A stretch of 64,000 nucleotides of DNA, taken from positions 2,790,001 through 2,854,000 of the forward strand of contig NC_065532.1 in assembly GCF_020184175.1 (NCBI RefSeq). Reading direction: 5' to 3'. The stretch is from Aphis gossypii (lineage: Eukaryota > Arthropoda > Insecta > Hemiptera > Aphididae). Positions 36,201-49,146 of this stretch are shown here, in pieces. The translations under genes and the position numbers were made by a program. The stretch's first letter is position 1. The number at the start of each line of letters is the position of its first letter. A model generated the notes under the pieces. It had not been told where the DNA came from. It did no database searches and saw only the letters and a list, made by a program, of their open reading frames with translations.

Positions 36201-39200
36201 TGCCTCCTTACCAATTGTGGATTCCACACGATTTAACATTGGCCGAAGACAAAGAGGTGATATGTGTTGCTGATCGTGAAAATAGCAGATTATTATGTTT
36301 TAATATTAACAGCGGAATTTTCCAATTTGAAATTAATCCACAAATAGTTCAACGTTTATTTAGTGCTGCATATTCACCAGTGGCTGGTACATATAATTTA
36401 TTAATGGCTAATTTGTGTAAAGCTAAAAAAAATAATGCTTATTACTTTTTGGTAGAAAGTTGTCTGTTTTATATAAATTAACAACCATATATAATGCTGT
36501 AATAAAATGACAAAGAATAATCTGTACTTTAAAAGTATTATTTTTTGTACTTTCACATAATATTTAGTTTTTTATGTTTAATCACTTATCTTGTATATTT
36601 TAGGTGGATTATTTTATGTACTTAATGATAAAAATATGGATATAGTAACTGAGACATTAGCACAAGGAATTGTAATCAATGCTACATCAATGGAAGTAAT
36701 TGGACAATTTCATCCTAAAAATAATGAATTTTTACGACCTCATGATATGGCTGTAAGCCCAGATGGAACATCTGTTTATGTTGTGGAACTTATAAGATCT
36801 CATATACGGAAATTTGTGTTAGGTAAATAACAGTACTTCATTTAATTCAATGACTTTTTTTATTATTTATGTAATATTGTACTTACTTATGCTTTAGATT
36901 CAGATATCCAAAACAAATTTATAAATCAAAGTAATGATTCATATAAATTTTCATTCAATGATATAATGTTGAACAAATATAACGTTTTAGAAAGTAAGTT
37001 CAAAATTGAATTTAGCTATTTTAAAATAACATTAATTATAATTCATAATTTTACTAATGATAACTAATAGTGATATCTATTTTGCAACTTTAAATTAAGT
37101 TTTATAATTTTATGATTTGTGTATTTTAATATACAAATACTATTATAGAATAACAATGTATAATATTTTATATTAGTGTTGTCTATTGGTAAAAATTTAA
37201 CAATAAAAATGGAAAGTGTTAAATCAACACACACTTTAAAATTATGTTTTATTTTTCACTTACACAATTTTGTATCAGTATTAATGTTTCTTCTCATTTA
37301 TTTGTATAAAGTTTTTATAAGTAAAAACAAGGATTTCATATTTTAGATTTTTAATCTATGCGATTATAACAATTTTACTAAGCAAATGATGTACAATTTG
37401 TACATACCGAATTAAAATTAAATATTAAAATAATACAAAGATTTGAAACTATATTATTAAATTAGCATGACTTGTGATGATAAGCCAAAATTTTATTATA
37501 TGGACATTGAATTTTGATACACATTTTAGGTCAAAAAATAATAAAATATTATTTTATTTCATTATTTAAATTGGTTTTACAAATTATTTTTTTTTAAGTT
37601 TTATTTTACTGGGCAGATAGCGCCACCAGTATAATCCTATTTCTGTATTTTACTTTCAAAGTAAAAAATTTAAATCATCATATTCTACTTAATTTTTTTT
37701 TATAAATTTACTCTACAATAGCATATCTGATTTCTCTCTATTAAATAGATTGTATTTAATCAGAGTTACTGGTATAAATGAAAAGTGCTTATGTTTGTAT
37801 ATTAATGTAATATCAATATTTTTATTATGTTATTTATTTTATAATTTGTTGGGAAGTATAATGAATATGTTTTAAGTTATAACATGTAACTTATTTAATT
37901 TTTTTATAAAAATAATTATAAAACAAACTTTAAAAAACTTATTTTATAGTTTATTTCTAGGTATTTGGATTATCATAAAATATAGTAACAAAAGCCAATT
38001 TAAAATTGTATAAACTTAAATAACTGTTTAAATTTAACTATGTAAACAGTAATATCAACATGCTTTGAAATATTGTATTTCTTTCTTATTACACTCATAG
38101 TTTGGTATCAGCTTTTGTGGTTCTTCTACTTTTATTTGGATGTGAACGCTTTTCAAGTCTACTAGGATTTTATTATTATTTTATTATTTTATTTGTGTTC
38201 TATACTTTTTTTTTAAGCTGTTTAATTTTTATAAATAAATTTAAATATTTATTAATCTTGGTCCCCTCTTGAAAATATTCATATTCAGTGTCTCAAAGCT
38301 ATCCAAAATTGCATACTTTACCTATTATCCTACAAATGTAGTATTCCACGATAACCTCATTCACTGTATAAGCTGTTATTAAAATATGAGTAGCCTTTGA
38401 GCTAAGAGAAATATATTTGATTTAAAATTCTTGTTTACATTGGTCAATGATTAGATAGACTTTTCAGAATTATTTAATTATGTCAATTGTTACATTTTTC
38501 AATGGAAAAATTGGTTTATTTATACTTTTTTTGTAAAATTTCTATGAACGCTTCTTTGCTTAGAACCAAGAGATGAGCTAATTATACTCAAATGTATCTA
38601 TTTATTTTAACCCCATTGAGTTTTGTTTTTATTACTCCATTAGATATTATTATTTGTGAATTATGTTATTCTTTAACATAAATAAAGATATTGATGTATA
38701 ATTTATTAATTAAATAAACTGTACTTTTAATTACTATTTTTTATATATATATATATATGTATAGAAATTTAATATAAATTTAATTGAAAGATGTTTATCA
38801 TAATAATTATTTTATCTTTACATTTAAGAAATTTTATTTTAATAAATGATGTTTAACATTTTAATTTACTACTCTAAATCAGGTTATCATGACACTAGAT
38901 AATGAAAACAAATCACTTTTTTTTAAACAATAGAGATTTGTTAAATTACATTTTTTTTTATACCAAGAGCACACCACTTGGTGTGAATGATGTAGATATT
39001 TTATTTTGACTTTTAATTTCTTATTTTAGTATTCTTCCTTTTAAAAAAACAATTTGTTTTATAATTATTAAATGCCTCAACAACAAAAGCTATGTTAAAA
39101 TGTTAAGTAGGTAGTGTTACATAATCAGCTATTCTTTTAAAATGGGATCTCAAGTAAAATCATTTAAACATAATAATAGTTCTGAATCCAATAAATATAA

Positions 39201-42200
39201 ATAATTGTGTAAATTAATAGGTACCTATTAATTTTATTTTAATAAATGATGTTTAACATTTTAATTTACTACTCTAAATCAGGTTATCATGACACTAGAT
39301 AATGAAAACAAATCACTTTTTTTTAAACAATAGAGATTTGTTAAATTACATTTTTTTTTATACCAAGAGCACACCACTTGGTGTGAATGATGTAGATATT
39401 TTATTTTGACTTTTAATTTCTTATTTTAGTATTCTTCCTTTTAAAAAAACAATTTGTTTTATAATTATTAAATGCCTCAACAACAAAAGCTATGTTAAAA
39501 TGTTAAGTAGGTAGTGTTACATAATCAGCTATTCTTTTAAAATGGGATCTCAAGTAAAATCATTTAAACATAATAATAGTTCTGAATCCAATAAATATAA
39601 ATAATTGTGTAAATTAATAGGTACCTATTAATTTTATTTTAATAATTGACTGTTAAATTTAAAATAAATTTAATATTTAACATATTAGTTATAATTATAA
39701 CAAGTTAAACTATTTAATTATTATTGTTCTGTTTCTATTTTTTAGATTGTTCTGGTCTAAGAGAAAATTCTGGGAAACAAATTTTAGTGATTATGTTAGT
39801 AATTGCTGTAGGTTTGTTTTTCACTGCTGCTATATTTGTTACTGTTTTAATATACACACGGACTAAATCAATAGGTAAGTGCCCTAACTTAAATAGTTTG
39901 AAATAAATTAAATTACATTATTATAATACTATTTTGATAAGTTTTCATTCATTTCAAATAGTTAAAGTGATTAAATTATATTTTAATGTTTATAGTCTAT
40001 TATTTTTTTATATATATATATAAAATTTGATTACCACAAAAGTGAAATGAAAGTAATGATTACAGTAAAGGATAACTTAATTTCTATGATAGTTGGGTGA
40101 TTTAGCATGTTCTTAATTCAAGTTAAAAATCATGCATGTTAACCTATTTGTGTGTGTGGGCATGGTTTTACTATAAATTTGTCAGATAGATAAGGACCGG
40201 TTAGAATGGTGATGACTGCTGAGTTAGCTGCAGCCCAGTCCTTCTCCCCCAACAAATTTGAGTCTTCTATATTGTTGTAATTATTTAAAAGTAAATACAG
40301 AAAGATGTATCTATTTTAAACTTAAACATATAAAAAAATATACATAATATAAAACTTTATTTTTCTAAATAGAATTAAATTTTCATTTAAAAAATAATAT
40401 TTGTTTTTGAATTATCGGCAACATTTTTAGAAATAAGTTTTTAAAAATAATTGTTATTTTATAAAATATAAGAAACATTTGATGAATTGATATCAATACT
40501 ATTTTTAAACACAGATGTCTGTTTATACTATAATATATTAAGTTATAAAGTTGACAAAAACTACAGAATAAAATATAATTTTAAAAAAGTTATTTTATAA
40601 AGTTAATGGTGGCAACTAAAAAGTTCAATATATTGGAAATTATTCAAATCAATCTATTTTTTAAATTCTTATATAATAAATTTTTTTATTTGTTTGTTAT
40701 TTTCCAATTTAAATTACTTTAACTTCAAATAATTTACCATAGGTATTATGATTTATGAGATAGGTTCATTTTAAATTACATTAAAATACTTACCTACTGC
40801 TTTTAATTTATTCTTAATTTATTTTTGATAACAGAAACTAAAAGAAGTCTTCAATATAAGTCTTACCATTTATTAAGTACTCTCCATGTGATTCAAATCA
40901 GTGGACCCTACCCTATATGTTTAATTGTGTAGAATTTTATTAGAAAGGTTAGGTTCCCCTCTTTCAAATGTTTTATATTTAAAATATTTGAATATTTGAT
41001 TATTGGAAAATGGGCATTCCGCATACATGTAAATTATAATATCCCCCAAATTTAAAACCCAAATCACTCCTATGTATTTGTTTCACATATATTTTAATTA
41101 TTACTTAGGACTTACATGTAGTTTGTGGAAATTAACCATCGTATATTCTATCCTACAGCACTAATATATTAAATGTATTACTATCGTATAATCAATTTAC
41201 ACACAAATGTTTTAACTACCCAGTCGTGTTGTATGTTAAATTTCAAAATACTATCCCGCCTACTATATGTTCACTTTTAATATGTGGTATGTCAATAATT
41301 CAAATTATAGCCATCATTTAAGTTTTTTTAATAGGATGGAAAACACTTTTGCCAAGCCATTTTTTCCATAACTTGGACAATTTTTTATTTAGTTTGCTTG
41401 GTATACATCTACCCACTCGGTTATATTATTATTTCTGTATGCGTGGGTAAAAGATATTTATAAACAAAACGATACATTTATTATACCTGCAAAAAAAATT
41501 TAAAAATTATTTTTCATTGTATCGTAATTTTTCTATTTATACGCAATCCATTTTATTTGTTTAGTATAGCCATACTCAATTAGGTGGCGTGGGACAGAAA
41601 AAATAAAATTTGTATACAACTATATATCAAATAATAACAATAATATTTTATAATTGATCGTATAATGTTAATTAAATATTTTAATTGGTGTGGTTTTTGA
41701 TTTTGAGCTTTTAGGCAACATTAAAAAACTAGATAAACCGTATACATATTGAATATTTTTTGAGTGTTAAGTATATTTTTTGTAAACGCATTATGTTTTA
41801 GTTTAAGCGATAATCGCTAATAGACATTTCTGACTGGTTGTATACCATCATCTTTTATCATTTTTACGTGAGAAAATATCAATTTACATGTATGGAAAAA
41901 GAAGAACCCAACCTAAGTATAATATTATACTTGCATTGAATTTGTGAGCTTCTACAACATAATTCATGATTCGAATGTGATTAGGTTACCTCTATTGTTT
42001 TTTTATCATTATCATTTTTATGTTTGTTACTACTTTCAAAAAATGTTGTTATGTTACGACTACAAATTATATAATTCTAAAAAATGTTTTCAAAAACATG
42101 TACACCATGAAAATCGCTGTATTATAGTGATAAAAAAAATTATATTCTGTATGCGAGTGTCAATAAACAGGAAAACATGTATAAAATATACCCTTCTACC

Positions 42201-42475
42201 TACCTACTTACATACCAATACGATATAGGTACATTTATGTGTACGTGCAGACACCACTTTAATTGATTACGTACCATTTTACTGTTTCAGCTAACCGGAA
42301 AGAAGCAGCTTTCAGTCGCTGGCAACCTCGGACACTTAATGCTGCTGATGGATTTACTTTGGGCAACATATTCAACAAAAAACAACGAGCCGGATTTGAA
42401 AAACTTGCGACTGTTGAGGTGAGCGAAGATGACGACGACGACGACGATGACAACGATCTGAATGTGAGGGCTTAA
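33278..42475 (+). CDS. Pal: Peptidyl-alpha-hydroxyglycine alpha-amidating lyase, membrane-anchored
   Basis: PAL splits peptidyl-alpha-hydroxyglycine into the amidated peptide and glyoxylate, after PHM has hydroxylated the glycine-extended neuropeptide. It acts in the secretory pathway. Nine exons with GT-AG introns join in frame: 33278-33463, 34199-34283, 34697-34946, 35015-35307, 36189-36386, 36604-36822, 36898-36993, 39746-39874, 42291-42475 (546 aa). Met1 is weakly framed; Met5 (33290) sits in CACCATGG and may be the real start. Residues 5 to about 28 form a signal peptide, then comes a Gln/Asp-rich linker. The propeller (about 95-410) keeps FHRGD (Arg127), PHG (His179), GYCNSR (Tyr246), IPHD (His285), ADREN (Arg301) and RPHD (His384), the family's zinc and catalytic residues, plus Cys pairs 227/247 and 297/308. 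A helix at 455-479 is followed by a tail with LGNIF, GFEKLATVEV and an Asp run, like the vertebrate PAM tail. There is no PHM domain, as in other insects. Confidence 0.95.
34624..34653 (+). other. Possible 30-nt micro-exon of PAL
   Basis: Within PAL intron 2, a strong acceptor (tctctctgcag) is followed by 30 nt and then a GT donor (CCTAG/gtaata). Because 30 is a multiple of three and the phase is kept (C+AT in, G out), including it would add ten residues (roughly VFDMIYSVLG) just before the propeller and change His91 to Asp after it. The main model skips it. Both forms stay in frame, so this could be constitutive, alternative or spurious. Confidence 0.3.
38831..39630. repeat. Exact 400-bp tandem duplication in PAL intron 7
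   Basis: Positions 38831-39230 and 39231-39630 appear identical when compared line by line, with a period of exactly 400 bases. A short third start (attttattttaata, 39631-39644) marks the junction. The unit contains no exon and no obvious transposon ends. Identity over 400 bases of AT-rich intron implies a very recent duplication, or an assembly artefact. Confidence 0.95.
40175..40259. repeat. Imperfect palindrome in PAL intron 8
   Basis: The left arm 'aaatttgtcagatagataag', followed by 'gac', pairs imperfectly with the right arm, whose minus-strand reading is 'aaatttgttgggggagaagg' followed by 'act'. The loop holds a small 'gactgctgagttagctgcag' core. It is GC-richer than the intron around it. 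It may be a short repeat copy or a foldable RNA element. Confidence 0.45.
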
Positions 42476-42793
42476 TAATTGAAATACTAATCATTTAATA
42501 ATAATATCGTGCTAGTAGATTCAATTTATTGCTACGGTTGTTATTATTTGTATTTATTAATTTATTGTAACACCGTTTCTCGACGGACCTATACTTAGAA
42601 TATTCTTCCCCAACATTTGTCACCCAAACGTCTATGTTTATATCGATCCGACCACATATTATACACATACGCGTATACCATATTATAACACTTCATAAGT
42701 CCATTATTACTACTATTATTCCTCTATATTGAAATGTTATAACCGAACAAAGTTAAAAAAAATATTATTTGTAACATTATAAACGATTATTAA

Positions 42794-42805
42794 AATAAAA
42801 ATAAA
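42794..42805 (+). terminator. PAL polyadenylation signal (two adjacent AATAAA)
   Basis: Two overlapping or adjacent AATAAA hexamers (42794-42799 and 42800-42805) lie about 320 bases after the PAL stop codon, followed by AT-rich sequence. A 3' end near 42815-42830 is expected. Confidence 0.6.
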
Positions 42806-42942
42806 GGAATTTAAATAGTCACTTTGTATTTTATGCTTCGTTGGATTATTAAAGGTCTCCTTGATGTATATATATATATTCCGTTCAATTCCTGCTTTTC
42901 TTTTTGTCCGTCCGCCCGCATACCATTATGTTAATTGACCTT

Positions 42943-43077
42943 CTAATCTCGGATCCATGTCGTTCCGAGAAAGATATCATTTGGCTTTGGGCTTACCCCT
43001 TGCCAGTCCACCGATTCACTGGCTCTCCTGGGATATGCTTTTGTATCCCAATAACGTGAATATATATTGTATACCCC
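42943..43077 (-). other. Coding-like open segment on the minus strand, unrecognised
   Basis: A GC-richer patch just past the PAL 3' end has a 44-codon frame on the minus strand that begins after a 'cag' (43078-43080). It reads GVYNIYSRYWDTKAYPRRAS, ESVDWQGVSPKPNDIFLGTT, WIRD and stops at 42943-42945. A donor-like GGG/gtaagc lies inside it. No family is recognised. It might be the last exon of a gene convergent with PAL, or a transposon-derived fragment. Confidence 0.2.
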
Positions 43078-43080
43078 CTG

Positions 43081-46000
43081 AACTTCTTATCTAAACAAAA
43101 TTTATTTATAGACATAATGTGTTTACCGCAGAATTACTTAACATGACTCGATTTTATTTAATTGAAGCAATACACCAACTATCTGGGGACGGAATTGTTA
43201 ACGGCCTTTAATCAGTGTTGGTGGTTTATCTGTTGAATTTAAATTGACGGATTACTTGATTTGTATCGTGACCAAAGTACAGACACATAGAGCGTGGCAC
43301 ATCTACCTATCAATCCTGGCATCAACACGTTTATCCAATTATATTAAACGGTACAAGTACCATAATAATAATACGAGTGAAGAAGTAGGTACCAGATAGG
43401 TAACTATTCTGTATGTTATTGGTATACACAATTTTCATTTCATAAATTTAATGGATATAGTATTAGGTTTAGCCAGAATCAAATAAATAATTATTTCATT
43501 GAATTCATATTCTTAATTTATTTTAATCATGAACAATATTTTTCATTATAAGAGCAATATTTATACAACAAATATTGGCTACCTTTCACAATTTAATGAA
43601 AAATATTTGTTTGGTTATCACTGTCCAATTATAATAAGTATACAATATGGTAAAAAAAAAAATACGTGGTTGTAAATAAATTGGAAAAACGATATTTTTA
43701 GTTCTTACTAAGAATTCAATCATTATTTTTGTTAAAAACAGTATTCGATTTAATCCATTTATGAAATTGGGGTACCATAAACATAATATAATTAATGTTT
43801 GTTATGCAATAAAGTATATTATTAATTCAATGTGGGTTTATCTGACTTGATTGCTAGCTAAATTTTTAAACATTCAATAAAATGTAAGTATAATATATTC
43901 AATACATTATAATATTTTAATATTGATATTTTTAATAATTTTATTTTTCGCTATTAAAAAATAAAATATTTTCACTGGATAGGCACCTAAATAAATCATA
44001 TAAATACTAAAATACGTATTATAATTTATAGCACTTAATATTGTGTAAAATCGTTCCTGAAAATAGTACCTAATAAGTAATAACATATAGATCATAACTC
44101 ATAAGTAAGTTATAAAATAAGATATGATATCATTCAACTAAAATTAATTGATACGTACAGGCATAATAGAGATAGAGAATTAATAAAAAAATAAATTTAA
44201 AGGTGAAATAATGATAATAATGATAAAACAGCTATAAATTGGTGTGAATGATACCTTTTAGAATATTTTTTTGGTATAAAAAAGAACATAATATTTTTAT
44301 AAGAAAAGAGTTTTTCAGCAATTTATATTATTAAAATATATATTGTACTATATACATAAAAAAAACACTTATGAGAATATAACAGTAGTACCTAGCCGTT
44401 AACCATAACTCATAAACCAATTTTGGAACATATTACGGTTAATCGTTTCGTGGAACATAGCTAATACCTACAAATTAATGCAGCGACAGTCGCAAAAAAA
44501 TGACAACATATCTCATAAATCATGATTAATTATAATTAAATTAAAGTGTCAAATACTTACATAAAATGTTGATTGAGAATAAAATAACAAAAGTTATACG
44601 TTAGATATAAATATTCCCGATTTTATAATTTTTATTTTTTTTTTTTTAGTTTTTCCAAATTATTAATAAAAGTGTGAGGAATTTTTAATTTTAGTCATAC
44701 CCCACCTATTCAAATTTACTAACAAAATCAGCTTTAAGTTGAAGATCAAATCATTTTTTCTACCATGTATAAAAAAGTACACACAAAAAAACGCACATTA
44801 TTGTATAGGACCAATACATTCAACGCTTCGTTTAGAATCTAAAATAATCCTGTTCAAAACTGTCACTGTTGAGTGACTTCTTTTATGTGGCTTCAATATT
44901 GTTTCGTATTTTCTATTCAAATGTGTTCATTGTAAATTGTTCATTTTTGTACAGATTTTTATGTATTTTTAATAAATGTTTTTTTAAAAAGTATTAAAAA
45001 AAAAATTCGTCGAAAAATATATTTACAGAAAACTTGTAGCCAAATGGTTATAGATTATTTATATACTGACACTTAGAAAGCTTTCGAAAAACTTATTTGA
45101 TTTTTTAACGAGTACATGTTTATTATAACACATAACATATTATATTCAAATTTAACATTATGCATATAGCACAGTCAAAGTAACGAGTTACATAGTTCAA
45201 AGTTTATTTTGTTTTTTCAAAAGTCTGAATTTCTCATTGGTTTTTTGCTAAATGTTCGAATACGTATACTCAGCTATTGGCAAATTCAAAATACACGTGT
45301 GAATATATTGCATTATTGTATTCATTAATTATTATTAATCGTTACAATTACAAATTTGTAGATGTTTATAATATTATACATAAAATTAGATATTTAATAA
45401 ACTATACACACCTGTCACCTACCTACACTTCGGAAAATATTGTGTGCGGATAAGTGAGTATTTACTATTTAGCTTTAATATATAGAAAACATTGACACTA
45501 AAAAATTGTTTTTATTTATCTATATATATGTATAGGTACATTTTATCTATTGTATGCCTGTACCTGTTATAACTATAGTTACTGCTTACATTATTGTTTA
45601 ATTTAAATGTTTAAGTTATTTTTTTCTGTTTTATTTTGTTTTGATATTGTAAAAAACTTTATTTTATTTTACTAGCTTAATTTACTCATCCACATACAAG
45701 CTAGCAATGCTTTTAGGATGAGTTTGCAATAGTTGTATAATGTATATACTGATTACTTATATGATATTGTAAAATTTTTGTGGTTGCAATAAATAAATAT
45801 TATAATATTATATATTTAATAATATGAATTATTTATCTAGAGCATTACTATTGAAAATTGTAAAAATTTCCATTTTTGATTATTCGATTTAAGTATCGAT
45901 AATTTGAATTAAAATATAGGTCAAAATTATTTATGATCTTATATCGAAAATATACCATACCCTATTTTATTTTTACATTTATATAAATATTACCAATCGG

Positions 46001-48689
46001 AGTATGGCTATTTCATTTTCAAATGGATTAAAACGGTCGAATATAACTTAAAATGGCCCATTTACATTATATATTATATTGATTTCATTTAAATTCAGTT
46101 TAAAATCATTAGTCTCAATTTTAGTGAGGAGTACGAATTAAACTCTATTTTAGAGAAGTTTACTTATACAGTTATACCTATTAAAAGTATCAAGTGCAAA
46201 CCATGTGTGTAATTGTGCACAATATCGCAGGTATTGAAATTTGAAAGGCTTGAATCAGTAGTTTAGTACTTATTTTATATTATATCTATTGAATTGCTAT
46301 AATTGGTATAATATTTGCAGTAAAATAAATTAATACTCCAGAGACCAGAATTAAATGATTAGGTATTAAATATTAAAATAATACCAATTTGTGAATACCT
46401 TACAAAAACATTTTCTAGAGAAACTCAATTTTTTTCTTTTTAAAAATCATTAAAAAGGTTTAATTCTATTGAGCGTTTCACAGAACTAATAATAATAAAA
46501 AAAAAAAAATTGAAAAAAAAATATATATAAATTTTTATTCAAATTCCATTTTTTTTTTTTTTTTATATTTATATAATTAATATTATGCATATTAATTTTT
46601 AATACTTATTTGCGATTTATAAAATTTTGTATTTTATTTAATTAATTGGTAGTATCAGTAAAAAGTGAAAATTTATTGTTTTTCCAATTATTACAAAATT
46701 CTATATTAATTTATTTACTATTGGATACATTTGATACCTATATCTTAAACCTAATAGTATGTATTCCCTAATGGTTACATTATTTATTCTTTATTTTTTT
46801 ATGACAATTTAAGTGTAAACTGCTTTTTAAATCAAAATCAAATTAAAATTTACGACAGCTACGTATATAATTATTATGTTAAAAGTGTATATAATAATAT
46901 ATTATATACACATATATTTTTTTTTTTGCTTAAAAGCAACAATGAAAAGTATAATATGATAGATAGAATAGTGACAAAGAAATATATTGGTTTAACCTAT
47001 GGCTTGATTTTAGGCAGAGTATTAATCCCTATGGCATGTACTTTTCTGACGGTAAGTGAGTTATCTGGAATGTATTTTGTAGTGAAGATAAGATGAAAAT
47101 AAGGAATTTACTGTGGGATTGGAAAGTTGGGATATTTCTTTTGTTTGATAGCGATCCAAATTGAATTAATTGATGTTTGAAATGTGAAGGACTTGGTTAG
47201 TAAAAACAAACTTTTTATGTTTGTAAGTACTTACTACGTAGAATAATATGTGATTGCTGGTTGATATGTTTTAAACGCTAAGATAATTAACATGCTAGTA
47301 TATTTGACCTAAATTAAAATCACAAAAATCAAATTTATTGAATGAGAATGATTTAAATAAATATTTAATTTGTTTTTTTGGTTACCTATTAAAATATTTT
47401 ATATAATTTACTTGTCATTCATTGAGATGATAAAATGCAAGTATATTTAAAATCATTATTAACAATTTATTTAAGCGTTTATTTAGAAAATGTAGTATTA
47501 TCATAAATTAATATCGTTTATAAAATACATCATTTCAATAATCTATGCTAAAGTGAAAAGACCAAAAAATAAAATAGGTAATATTTATTAAATTTATTAT
47601 AATATATATTTATGTATATCTTCGTAATACGTATACTGTGACGCTGGTTAAATTATGGTAAAAAAAGCGTTTTCATCTATTGACTATTAATAATAATATA
47701 TTATCTACAATATATGTCTAATTTAGGTTATAATTTATCGTAACTCGACGTCAGTAATAATAATCTGTAAATAATGACACGACCCAAGTTAACGTTAACC
47801 GTCAACGGGATACCGAAAAGGAACATAAATGTTTCAGGGAAAAAAAGGTTAGATGCGATAAGTAAAATTAGATTAGAATATTACTGAGTTAAGGGCAAAT
47901 AAAATGAATTTACTTTTTGCGCTCCTGAAAACCGTGGATTCGAAATTTTTTTCAATTCAAGGAAAGGCGTTTTATAAAAATATATACATTTATTATATAA
48001 TATATAAACTTAAACGAATGAACTTTGAACAATTGATTGAATTGTTTTTGATTATAATATAAACATAATCTATTCTCGTTTATAAATAAATTGTATTTTT
48101 TAAGTTTTAACTACTATTGTTTCTATTGCCATTATTATAAAATATGTTTAATATTGTTTTTATTTAATTATAATATTTAAAACCATGCAAGACATGTTGT
48201 TTCATATCATATATGATATAAACATCTAATTTTATAATTTATTTTAAAATAATGTGTTGAAGAAATTTGAATTATTGTTGATGAAGTAAAACAAATGATA
48301 TCGATTAATGATTTTGATGACACGTTTTTCTAACTTATTAGACAGCGAACAGTTAATTTTATATTATAAATAAAATAAATTATAAAGTAATACAATGTTA
48401 CACATTGAATAGAATAAAATTAAAAAATATGTAAATTTTGATTAAATATTTTACTGCTGAGTAGTTATGAAATATAATGCATTTTAGATAATAATTTAGA
48501 CAATGATCTGATTTAGCCGAAATTTTTTTAAAAACTATATAGTAATTGACAAAAAAATAATATTTAAATTTACTTCAATTAATTAGGAATTTCAGAAAAA
48601 TTGTTTGAACAAAGTTGCATATTATATTATATTATTATTAATACACAATGAAAAATATTTATATAGTATAATAGTATACTAAATACTTG
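43081..48689. other. AT-rich intergenic stretch
   Basis: No supported gene. The reported short frames are leucine/isoleucine/tyrosine-rich products of AT-rich DNA. A poly-A/poly-T pair at about 46498-46565 could fold. A splice-like 38-nt segment at 47014-47051 is listed as a finding. Confidence 0.55.
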
Positions 48690-49146
48690 TTATAATAAAG
48701 ACGCTATATTATCTGCATGTGTTGTCTGTTTTATACACGTGAAACATAGTTAAAAACTGTTTTGTGTGGGTGGGACTCCTTTACTCCCTCGATATTTATA
48801 TCAAAATTACCAAAATTATAAATCGCATTGGAAAGAACTTTACCTGTGTCGTAGAGGTTTAATTTTTTTGATATAAGTACCTAACCAATATTTTTTAATA
48901 ATTAATTGAAAAAACCTTAAGTTCTCAAACCAATAACTTAAATGATAACTAAAATTGTATTCATGTTATAAAAAAAAATTAAAACGCTACGACATAGGTA
49001 AAGTTTTTCCCAATGCGATTTATAATTTTGGTAATTTTGATATAAGTATTGAGGAAGTAAAGTTGTCCAGCGCAAACAGTTGTTAACTATGTTATATACG
49101 TGTATAAAACAGAGACAACACATGCGGGTATAGCGTCCTCTTATAT
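48690..49146. mobile_element. Long inverted-repeat (foldback-type) element
   Basis: The left arm (about 48690-48870) and right arm (about 48950-49146) are imperfect reverse complements over nearly 200 bases. Shared words include 'acgctat', 'catgtgttgtct', 'gttttatacacgt', 'acatagttaa', 'atatcaaaattaccaaaatt', 'ataaatcgcatt' and 'actttacct.tgtcgta'. The spacer of about 80 bases is AT-rich. The terminal word (minus strand GAGGACGCTATACCCGCATG) also occurs at 11793. There is no coding frame; the 61-codon minus frame inside is just the arm sequence. It is a non-autonomous, hairpin-forming element, superfamily unknown. Confidence 0.8.

Noticed and set aside
36387..36481. Read-through of PAL exon 5 into the following intron
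   Set aside because: The frame continues to a stop at 36481, but the donor G/gtacat joins exon 6 and restores the expected propeller sequence (AYSPVAGGLFYVLND), so the extension is intronic.
42421..42427. Alternative donor 'gag/gtgagc' inside the last PAL exon
   Set aside because: It looks like a donor, but reading through gives the acidic tail typical of PAM-like cytosolic domains and a natural stop, so the unspliced form is preferred.
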